DNA from: an uncultured Prevotellaceae bacterium
GTDB taxonomy: Bacteria; Bacteroidota; Bacteroidia; Bacteroidales; Bacteroidaceae
Length of the DNA stretch: 64,000 bases
Assembly: GCA_902769805.1 (NCBI GenBank)
Contig: CACXQL010000003.1
Coordinates: forward strand, 1-64,000
Reading direction: 5' to 3'
A model generated the notes under the pieces. The model made no database searches. It saw nothing but the letters and a program-made list of their open reading frames with translations, and had not been told where the DNA came from. Position numbers and translations under genes: made by a program. Shown one piece after another: positions 1 through 6,996 of the stretch (its first letter is position 1; each line of letters opens with the position of its first letter).

Positions 1-1760
1 CACGGTTGCCTCGACCTGTATGTTTTCTTTCGTTGGCAGGGTCAACAAAATATTCGATGGCGCGATAACGGAAATACCTTAGCCACTCGTCTGTTTGAAG
101 TTTTTCTTCTTCTGTAGGAGCTATAATTGTCATAGTGTCAGAGAAAAGATGTGCCAACTCGTCATCCATGATGTATTCAAGGTTGTTAGGCCCGACTATC
201 TTTGGGAAAACCAAACCTTGTGACTCCATGTCCTCCTTGTAAAATTTCTCTACATCTGTTCTCGTACGACGTTCTAGAATATCACTTAACACACAGTCAC
301 GCAGCCGCTTTGAAACAGCATCCAGACGTTGACGACGTTCTTCTGCTGGAATATCATTGCTCCTGTCAATAAGCAGTTCATATTCTCGGTTGACATCTGC
401 AAAGAATCTTTCAATATTGCCACTTTCGGCTTTCTTCAATGTACTTTCATTGTGATTGCGCTCAAAGAGGTAAATCTGATTCTTCAAGTCATTAGGACGG
501 TTATTCTGCGGTGTGGCTGAAAGAAGCTTTTTCTTGCAGAGTTCCTCCAAATTCTCCAGAATCGCCGCTGTCATCATCGTCATCTTCCCAGCCTTCATCT
601 TCGGCAACATTACCGATACGTCCAGTCGTAATGAAGTCGATGTATGGAGCAATCTTCTCGTCAGAATCTTTATCGAACATGGCAATAGTCTTCTTCCAGC
701 CCGATTGAATTGCAGGAGGTGTGATGACCAACACTTTACGATCCCGTCCATCATCCTCTGGTACGGAGAGGAAACGCTTTATGATGAGAGTACCAATGAT
801 CGTCTTACCAAGTCCCACCACGTCAGCAAGCATAAAGCCGCCGTGCTCATGCATGATACCGATACAACGTTTAACAGCTTCTATCTGGTATTCCAGTTTG
901 TGGATTTTTGCTGGCAGATAGGTTTCAATCTGTTGTCCGAGTGATTTATCTACGATGTCACCAAACTTAATTTGCAGCAATTTAATGTATAACTCGTATG
1001 GGCTGAATGGCTCTTCAACTTCAATAATGTCTGTTTCACCTCCATTTTCTTTATCTTCTGTAGCTTTTTTCCCAATAGGAGATTTTTTCAGGATTTCCAT
1101 GATAAACTCGCCATTCCATGGTTCAGATTCATCCCATTTCTCCTGAAACCAATAATTATGCCCTTTTGCAAGACTATATTCATTTGGTACAGCTGTTATA
1201 ATTGAAGGGTTAGTTTCCAAGTAATTCAACTCCGCATTTTCTACCAGTCCTTTTTGTGTGAAATTACTACTACCTACTATACCATTAGCATCACGCTTTC
1301 CACCATCTTTTAGTAAGAAAATATAACATTTCGCATGCAAAAACTCCTCATGATCTTTATTTTGTCCATATACTCGAATTTGTATAGGAGATTTTGACTC
1401 ATCTTTTATATCACAATAATCGAGTAAAAGTCTAGCAACGTTTATATATTCATCTGACAATTTATCAACATCTCGTTTTATTTGAAATTTGGGAAATTGT
1501 TTTTCTTCTTCTGGTAAATCATCGCGAAGTTGGTATGGTCGTATTTGAGGCTCTTTTCCTATCATGATATCAAGGCGTCCACCATCTTCCAAAAAAACTT
1601 TCAATTGGTCATAAATTAACTTCATTCCTGGCAAGTCCCAATAACCTGTCGCTATTCTAATATAGTTAAACTCGTGAGATGCAATCATTTGGCTCAAAAT
1701 ATTAACCAATCGCAATTCATCGCAACTATTATCGATAAGTGTGTTGTTAAATATACTCAT
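1..1760 (-). pseudogene. PLD-nuclease/SNF2-type helicase, broken by internal deletion and cut by the window edge
   Basis: Two reading frames together give one protein. The first (501-1760) carries a phospholipase-D-like domain with an HxK motif (HAKCYIFLL, then GSSNFTQKGL), followed by a helicase N-lobe with Walker A-like DVVGLGKT. It ends in a frameshifted tail (KASFSHTAE, stop). The second frame, from about position 540 down to 1, continues with helicase motif III (LLSATPQNNRPND) and runs off the window. The DExH motif II expected between Walker A and SATP is missing, so an out-of-frame deletion probably joined GGTLQEK to LLSATP. PLD-helicase fusions of this kind often sit beside DNA methyltransferases in antiphage or restriction loci; the partner genes would lie left of the window. 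Start 1760 is preceded by an AT-rich promoter-like region. A sequencing or assembly error is the alternative. Confidence 0.75.
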
Positions 1761-2200
1761 TATTTTTAGTTATTTTCTGCAAAGATACAAATAATTCTTT
1801 ACATCACCAACAATTTCCCCCTCTTTATTTCAATTTAATAATGTCCTTCCACCTTGTTGTGGGATTAGGGCTTTTTATATATAATATATATATTATATAT
1901 ATAGTAAACTATTTTCTTCTAAAAAACGCTATGAAAATGACAAAAACAAAACTGTCATTTGTCATTTGTCATAGGGCGCTTTTTCTAATCAAAAAAGCCT
2001 CTAAACACCCGAAAGAAAGCCTTGTTTAAAGGTAAAGTAAAGCCTCGCTCACTTGAAAGGAGGCTTTAGAATGAAGTGTAGAAAGCCCTCGAATAAGTGA
2101 AAGAAATGCTTCCTTTCTTTCGTTCGTGATACCGGAAACATATTTTAACAATATTTCCCCATTTCTTTAACAGATTTTCACTAGAAGTTGGGCGCGTTTT
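1761..2200. other. Gene-free AT-rich stretch with short repeats
   Basis: No convincing gene. It holds an AT palindrome of alternating TATA sequence near 1875-1903, a short tandem of GTCATTT units at about 1952-1970, and a hairpin with AAAGCCTC/GAGGCTTT arms at 2039-2067 that could be a weak terminator. Short open frames here have no protein-like composition. Confidence 0.5.
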
Positions 2201-2232
2201 TTTGGTGGCTGAGTCAAATAGCAGTAATTTTG
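2201..2232 (+). promoter_or_regulatory. Bacteroidetes-type promoter of the HU-family gene
   Basis: TTTG at 2201-2204, exactly 20 bases, then TAATTTTG at 2225-2232. This matches the primary sigma consensus of Bacteroidetes (-33/-7). The implied leader is about 200 nt and opens with a perfect GCCGTTGC/GCAACGGC hairpin at 2232-2256. Confidence 0.75.
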
Positions 2233-2435
2233 CCGTTGCATTGAAGAAGCAACGGCGATTGCGGGCTGCGGCTCAGCGAAGGCCAAGCGAGCTTACCTCC
2301 GCGTTCACCTTGCACCTCAATTGCAGTGTCAAAAGGAACGAAAGCGCGCATCGGGAATGGAGACACCAAGCGGCAAACAGCTAACGGCCAATAGCTAAAA
2401 AGCCACAGTTATTAACCCTTAAAAATCTAAACAAC
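2232..2435 (+). promoter_or_regulatory. Long structured 5' leader of the HU-family gene
   Basis: About 200 nt separate the promoter from the ATG at 2436. The leader begins with a perfect 8-bp stem (2232-2239 with 2249-2256) and is much more GC-rich than the DNA upstream. It may be regulatory, but no known riboswitch was recognised. Confidence 0.4.
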
Positions 2436-2948
2436 ATGAGTCAGAAATTTATTAAGTTAAAGAACAAGAACCAACGTTCAACCGCCTATGGTAAGTATTT
2501 CGCACGTGCCGTCTATGACAAGAACTTCGTAGGCACGAAGGCACTTGCCGACTTCATCCAGACACAGGCATCCGTGAAACGAAGTGACGTAGTGGCAGTG
2601 CTTGACGAGCTTGGAAGCGCCATGAAGCACTTCTTCGAGATGGGACAGAAGGTGAAACTGGAAGGCATCGGCATCTTCAAGGTGGGCTTCTCCAGCATCG
2701 GTGCCGAAAAGCCTGAGGACTGCGGAGCGCAGAATATCACCTCTCGTCGAGTGCTTTTCTCTCCTGAGACCACGCGCATAGTCACTGGCTATTCACGTCG
2801 TGCAGACGGTACCGTAGTCCAGAAGTACGCTAACGCAAAACAACTCCTGAAGGATATTGTCTTCGAAGAGGCGCACGAGAACATCAGCCCCAACACTTCA
2901 AACGAAGGCGGTGAAAACAACGGTGGAGGTGACAACGGAGGCAACTAA
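2436..2948 (+). CDS. HU-family DNA-binding protein (HU-HIG type, Gly-rich tail)
   Basis: 170 residues. The N-terminal part (1-125) looks like the HU/IHF-like fold of the Bacteroidetes HU-HIG family: an N-terminal extension MSQKFIKLKNKNQ, a helical segment (TKALADFIQTQASVKRSDVV), then VKLEGIGIFKVGF, which corresponds to the G-x-G-x-F strand of HU. The C-terminus is a low-complexity Gly/Asn tail (NEGGENNGGGDNGGN), the glycine-rich variant of the family. It probably binds DNA or compacts the nucleoid; its real role is unknown. It is followed by the smalltalk gene, a pairing common in Bacteroides and Prevotella, where an amidase often comes third. No amidase is present here. Confidence 0.85.
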   Translation: MSQKFIKLKNKNQRSTAYGKYFARAVYDKNFVGTKALADFIQTQASVKRSDVVAVLDELGSAMKHFFEMGQKVKLEGIGIFKVGFSSIGAEKPEDCGAQNITSRRVLFSPETTRIVTGYSRRADGTVVQKYANAKQLLKDIVFEEAHENISPNTSNEGGENNGGGDNGGN

Positions 2949-2949
2949 C

Positions 2950-2992
2950 CACCACCCTCTACTCCCCCTTCGGGGGGGAGCGAGAGGGAACT
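2950..2992. repeat. GC-rich palindromic repeat (LTPNPSP family), intergenic copy
   Basis: The sequence around 2953-2990 has a CTCCCCCTTCGGGGGGGAG core with CCCTCT/AGAGGG flanks. It resembles the in-frame copies at 11540, 12824 and 14577. Here it sits just after the HU gene stop and could also act as a hairpin. Confidence 0.55.
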
Positions 2993-3035
2993 AAGAGAGA
3001 AACAATATATGTCATTAACCCTAATAACCTAAACC

Positions 3036-3131
3036 ATGAAGAAAGAAAGTTGGAAGATGGTAATACAGTTGCTGATAAGCATCCTTACCGCACTCGCCAC
3101 GACACTTGGAGTCACGAGTTGCATATCATGA
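3036..3131 (+). CDS. Smalltalk family small protein
   Basis: A 31-codon gene starting MKKESWKMVIQLLIS and ending GVTSCIS, then TGA. The KKESWKxVIQ start, the hydrophobic middle and the terminal VTSC are the signature of the Bacteroidetes smalltalk family, small proteins usually encoded right after an HU-family gene. A single hydrophobic segment with a lipobox-like Cys near the C-terminus suggests membrane association. Function unknown. A rho-independent hairpin follows six bases after the stop. Confidence 0.85.
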   Translation: MKKESWKMVIQLLISILTALATTLGVTSCIS

Positions 3132-3136
3132 ATGAT

Positions 3137-3176
3137 AAAGCCCTGTTGAGCATGAAATTTGCTTGCAGGGCTTTTT
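3137..3176 (+). terminator. Rho-independent terminator after smalltalk gene
   Basis: Perfect AAAGCCCTG/CAGGGCTTT stem followed by a T run, directly downstream of the smalltalk stop. Confidence 0.8.
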
Positions 3177-3300
3177 AATAACTTTGGCTTCGCCGAACTT
3201 ACTATGCACTCGGAAAAGCTCAAATAAATTTGGCCATGCTTGCATGAGCTATGCCGAGCGTGAGAAACTTGAACGAAGTCAAAATTGAAAATTGAAGAGC

Positions 3301-3408
3301 GACCTTAGTCCTTAGTCCTTAGACCTTAGACCTTAGACCTTAGACCTTAGTCCTTAGTCCTTTGACCTTAGTCCTTAGACCTTAGACCTTAGTCCTTAGT
3401 CCTTAGTC
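3301..3408. repeat. Tandem heptamer repeat tract (CCTTAGA/CCTTAGT)
   Basis: About fifteen contiguous 7-base units, variants of CCTTAGA, CCTTAGT and CCTTTGA, lie between the terminator and the cobalamin promoter. The same heptamer family appears in frame inside btuF (16804-16832) and cobQ (18175-18273). Confidence 0.9.
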
Positions 3409-3426
3409 GAAAAAATAGTGGAATAA

Positions 3427-3458
3427 TTTGCAAATATCGAAAATAGTTCGTACCTTCG
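3427..3458 (+). promoter_or_regulatory. Promoter of the cobalamin-riboswitch transcript
   Basis: TTTG at 3427-3430, a 20-base spacer and TACCTTCG at 3451-3458. The start site would fall just before the riboswitch aptamer. Confidence 0.75.
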
Positions 3459-3465
3459 CACCCAA

Positions 3466-3632
3466 ATATGGCAATCTGGTGGCTGATGCCGCCTGATGTA
3501 AGGGAATCCAGTGAGAGTCTGGAACTGTACCTGCAGCTGTAATCCTCAATAGGAGGTCTGCTTGTATAACGCCACTGACAATGTTGTCGGGAAGGTAAAG
3601 CAGACTGAGGAGAGTCAGAAGACCTGCCTTAT
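3466..3632 (+). ncRNA. Cobalamin riboswitch
   Basis: The region has the conserved blocks of the cobalamin aptamer in order: GGGAATCCAGTGAGAGTCTG near 3500, GGAACTGTACCTGCAGCTGTAA near 3520, GCCACTG near 3571, GGGAAGGT near 3590, and the B12 box AGTCAGAAGACCTGCC at 3613-3628. It ends about 50 bases before the receptor ATG. It is expected to turn off expression of the downstream receptor/chelatase genes when adenosylcobalamin is plentiful. Confidence 0.93.
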
Positions 3633-3683
3633 AAACAAAAGTACGCGCGTACAGGAAGATACGTTGGCGGAAAATAAGGACTT

Positions 3684-5819
3684 ATGATGAAACAATGTTT
3701 GGCTATTGGCTTATGCCTATTGGCTTTTAGTGCATCTGCACAGACAGACATCTGGCGGTCTGACAGCTTACAGGAAGTTGTCGTGACGGGTACTGGAACG
3801 CAGCATCTGTTGAAGGATGCCCCTGTCCAGACTGAGGTCATCAGTCACCGACAGCTCCAGCAATATGCAGGTCGCTCGATAGAGGATATCCTCTCCGGAC
3901 TGACGGCAAGTTTTGCCTTCAACGAGAACGATATGGGCTCCCATCTGCAGATGAACGGTCTGGGTAACTCGTATGTGCTCATCCTCGTTGACGGCAGACG
4001 ACTGCATGGTGACAATGGTGGAGAGAACGACCTCTCACTCATCGACCCCAGTAACATCGAGAAGATTGAGATAGTGAAAGGTGCATCAAGTGCCCTCTAC
4101 GGTTCGGATGCCATCGCTGGTGTGATTAACATCATCACCAAGAAGCACAAGGAGAAGGGTTTTATGTTTGAGAATACCAGTCGTTTCGGTAGTTACGGCG
4201 ACATCCGTCAGCATAACGGTATCTCATTGAATATCGGGAAGTTATCGAGTTACACTAATTTCCAACTGCAACACTCCGACGGATGGCAGAACACGTCAGA
4301 AGAGGCTCCCTCACAGACAGAATACCATATCACAGATTCGCGTAACAAGACCACCAACAGACATACTAACTGGCAGTTGGCAGAACACCTGACCTACCAG
4401 TTGACGCCACAGATTGAACTTTATGCCGACGGCAGCATCTATTGGAAGCGCATCTATCGTCCCTGTGGTCATCACCCTGGTGTGGATATCAAGACTTATG
4501 ACCTCCAGTATGATAATGCGTCATTGTCGGCAGGTGGTAAGTGGTATGTTGGAGGAGACAGGAGACAGGAGTCAGGAGAGAGGAATGTCATCACGCTCGA
4601 CATAGACTGGAAGAAGCATGCGTACAACTATGTCTATACGGACACTACGCTGACTGACGGTTATGTGAACGGGCATTTTACGAACTATTACCCCTACTTC
4701 CCTGGCGACAAAGAGTTGCAGAGTGACCAGCGGTTGACGAATATCTCTTTGAAAGGTGTGTTTACCCTACCCTACGAACAGCGACTGAGTGCTGGCTTCG
4801 ACTACCGTTACGACTGGTTGAAGGCACCTATGCGCGTCAAGGGCGGTAAGGCCACAGACAACACAGAAGCCCTCTATGTACAGGATGAGTTAGGACTGCT
4901 GAACCCGCTCTATATTACGGCAGGACTTCGACTGACGAGGAATGAGGGTTTTGGTTTCCGACTGACTCCGAAAATCTCCGCCATGCTGAAACTCGGAAGC
5001 CTCCGTCTGCGTGCCACATGGAGTCAGGGCTATAAGACCCCTACCCCCAAAGAGCTCCACTACCAGTATATCAGGAACATGAACGGGGTCTATCTGTACC
5101 TTGGTAATACAGACCTGAAGGCGCAGTATTCCAACTACTTCGGGGCGAGTGCAGAATATACCATCGGGAATCTGACAATGACTGTTGCACCCTATTATAA
5201 TAAGGTAAACGATATGATCACCCTCGTCACCATTCCTACCAAGGAGGCACCTGGCGACCTGGTTATCCAGTATGACCCGATACGAGTACGCCAATACCAG
5301 AACATGGAGGATGCAAAGACCTTTGGTGTCGATTTCACGATCCGTTATCAGACGAAGGAATGGACAGCAGGTGGCTCGTATAGTTATCTGGACACGAGGG
5401 CGCATCAATACGACTCAGAGAACGAGACCATGCAAGAGGTCATCATCGACGGCATGGCACACCATAAGGCGAATGTCTATGTGACGTGGAACCATGACTT
5501 CTCACGCTATTATCATCTGGGTGTCGGCATCTACGGACGGATGTCCAGCAAGCGTTATTATCAGATTGACGGAGACGGAAAAGGTTACCAGCTTTGGCGA
5601 CTCTCCACGTCGCATCAGTTCGGAAAGAACTACCGCTTGGAGGCTGGTATTGACAATATCTTCAATTATGTGGACAGGACCCCACATGGACTGCATCTCG
5701 GTACGACGACACCTGGCACTACTGTCTTCGCCTCCCTGACCATCCGTTTCAATAAAGGCAAGAAACTTTCAAATAAATATAAGTCTAATTTAAATTCTAA
5801 AGACAATGAAGAAAATTAA
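3684..5819 (+). CDS. TonB-dependent outer-membrane receptor (BtuB-like)
   Basis: 711 residues. It has a signal peptide cut after FSASAQ (about 20), a plug domain at about 30-150 with the typical NGLGNSYVLILVDGRRL and GSDAIAGVINIITKK motifs, then a long 22-strand-type barrel. The barrel ends near SLTIRF and is followed by an unusual 20-residue polar tail that overlaps the next gene by 14 bases. As the first gene behind a cobalamin riboswitch it most likely imports corrinoids, although plug and barrel also resemble haem/porphyrin receptors. An AGGAGTC-type repeat codes for an in-frame GGDRRQESGERN loop (near 4553-4583), probably in an extracellular loop. No carboxypeptidase-like N-terminal extension of the SusC type is present. 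Confidence 0.88.
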   Translation: MMKQCLAIGLCLLAFSASAQTDIWRSDSLQEVVVTGTGTQHLLKDAPVQTEVISHRQLQQYAGRSIEDILSGLTASFAFNENDMGSHLQMNGLGNSYVLILVDGRRLHGDNGGENDLSLIDPSNIEKIEIVKGASSALYGSDAIAGVINIITKKHKEKGFMFENTSRFGSYGDIRQHNGISLNIGKLSSYTNFQLQHSDGWQNTSEEAPSQTEYHITDSRNKTTNRHTNWQLAEHLTYQLTPQIELYADGSIYWKRIYRPCGHHPGVDIKTYDLQYDNASLSAGGKWYVGGDRRQESGERNVITLDIDWKKHAYNYVYTDTTLTDGYVNGHFTNYYPYFPGDKELQSDQRLTNISLKGVFTLPYEQRLSAGFDYRYDWLKAPMRVKGGKATDNTEALYVQDELGLLNPLYITAGLRLTRNEGFGFRLTPKISAMLKLGSLRLRATWSQGYKTPTPKELHYQYIRNMNGVYLYLGNTDLKAQYSNYFGASAEYTIGNLTMTVAPYYNKVNDMITLVTIPTKEAPGDLVIQYDPIRVRQYQNMEDAKTFGVDFTIRYQTKEWTAGGSYSYLDTRAHQYDSENETMQEVIIDGMAHHKANVYVTWNHDFSRYYHLGVGIYGRMSSKRYYQIDGDGKGYQLWRLSTSHQFGKNYRLEAGIDNIFNYVDRTPHGLHLGTTTPGTTVFASLTIRFNKGKKLSNKYKSNLNSKDNEEN
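4553..4583 (+). repeat. AGGAGTC/AGGAGAC heptamer repeat inside receptor gene
   Basis: GGAGGAGACAGGAGACAGGA followed by GTCAGGAGAGAGG, in frame, encoding GDRRQESGE. Same family as the larger tract in cobJ-cbiC (9834-9889). Confidence 0.6.
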
Positions 5820-6981
5820 ATTCCTGATGATCGCCATGATGGCATTCATCGTAAGTGCAACATTTACTGCTTGTAACAACAACGATGACGACAACGGCAA
5901 AGGCGGTGGCGGACAGTCTAACTACGACAAGTACCAGCAAGCTGTCAACAACACTGTCAACAGCCAGAAAAGCAGCAATAAAGTCATTCTGCTCGTTGCC
6001 TTCGGCTCTACTTGGGAGCAGGCTTACGACACCTTCGACAAAGTGGTAGCAGACTACAAGAGCAGCTTCCCCGGCTGGGATGTGTATCTCTCCTTCTCTT
6101 CCGCTATCTGTATCAACCAGGCACGTGCCGGTGAGAATGTAGCCCCTAAAGACTACTACGATCCTGAGCACTGGTTGACAGCTATTGGTCTCGCTGGCTA
6201 CAAGCAGATTATCGTCCAGTCTCTGCAGGTCATCCCTGGTGAGGAATATCGTCGTGTTCGCGACAATTATGTGAAGGACTTCATGAACAACCGTAATAAC
6301 GACTTCACCGATGAATACATGAAGAGTATCGACCGTCAGGTAGTAGTGGGTACACCACTGATGGCAGAGGTTGTTGACGCTCAGATCTTGGCTCAGACCC
6401 TGAACAATGAGAGCGATATCAAGAAAGCTGTTGCTGAGGGTATCGTCGCCTTCATGGGTCATGGTAATCCTGAGGGTTACGACTACTATGGCGGTAACAT
6501 CCGCTACCTCCAACTGGAGGACAACCTGCGTAAGATCAGCAAGAACTACTACGTGGGTACTGTAGATATGGACGACACCTATGCCGAGGATGTGCTTAAG
6601 CACATTGCAGGCGGTGAGTTCCATTTTGTCGTTGGCGACATTCCCTTAGATATTACTTACGAAGCCAATGCCAACAAAAAGGCACAACTCTTTGTGCTGA
6701 TGTCTATTGCTGGTGACCACGCTCATAACGACATGGCTGATCCTGATGACAACGGGAGCTGGTATTCTCAGTTTAATATGGCTCGCATCAAGACTGAGGC
6801 CTACGAGACAAACTTCAAGGAGGCATGCTGGAAGCAATATAAGAGTGGCGACGAGTATATCCCTGGTCTGGCAGAGCGCAGTGCTATCCGCAAACTGTGG
6901 ATGAATCACACCCAAGCAGCTATCAACAAGCTCGGCACCGATGAAGCGATGTCCACGCCGACAACGGCTCCTGAAGAGTAA
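5806..6981 (+). CDS. cbiK: CbiK-type cobaltochelatase, exported as a lipoprotein
   Basis: 391 residues. The core matches anaerobic sirohydrochlorin cobaltochelatase CbiK: VILLVAFGSTWEQA (60-73), a histidine in FMGHGNPEG (His219) and the C-terminal AGDHAHNDMAD motif (His305). These two histidines correspond to the metal/substrate-binding pair of CbiK. Unlike cytoplasmic CbiK it starts with a lipoprotein signal (MKKIKFLMIAMMAFIVSATFT, then lipobox Cys23) and a Asp/Asn/Gly-rich linker, so it should be anchored in the periplasm or at the surface. It overlaps the upstream receptor by 14 bases and precedes a second receptor by 15, under the same riboswitch. It could insert cobalt into imported tetrapyrrole, deliver substrate, or act in reverse on metal tetrapyrroles. 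Periplasmic CbiK-like proteins are known in Desulfovibrio. Confidence 0.88.
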   Translation: MKKIKFLMIAMMAFIVSATFTACNNNDDDNGKGGGGQSNYDKYQQAVNNTVNSQKSSNKVILLVAFGSTWEQAYDTFDKVVADYKSSFPGWDVYLSFSSAICINQARAGENVAPKDYYDPEHWLTAIGLAGYKQIIVQSLQVIPGEEYRRVRDNYVKDFMNNRNNDFTDEYMKSIDRQVVVGTPLMAEVVDAQILAQTLNNESDIKKAVAEGIVAFMGHGNPEGYDYYGGNIRYLQLEDNLRKISKNYYVGTVDMDDTYAEDVLKHIAGGEFHFVVGDIPLDITYEANANKKAQLFVLMSIAGDHAHNDMADPDDNGSWYSQFNMARIKTEAYETNFKEACWKQYKSGDEYIPGLAERSAIRKLWMNHTQAAINKLGTDEAMSTPTTAPEE

Positions 6982-6996
6982 TAAAACATCATAACT

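Noticed and set aside
501-944. Plus-strand open frames opposite the helicase
   Set aside because: They mirror the helicase reading frame and lack protein-like composition or motifs.
1873-1903. Replication origin signal from the AT palindrome
   Set aside because: No DnaA boxes or origin-type neighbour genes are visible; simple AT palindromes are common here.
3301-3408. CRISPR array
   Set aside because: The units are 7 bases in tandem without unique spacers, so it is a simple repeat tract.
5797-6624. 275-codon minus-strand open frame opposite cbiK
   Set aside because: CbiK is clearly coding on the plus strand, with motifs and operon context; the reverse frame is Val/Leu/His-rich shadow sequence.
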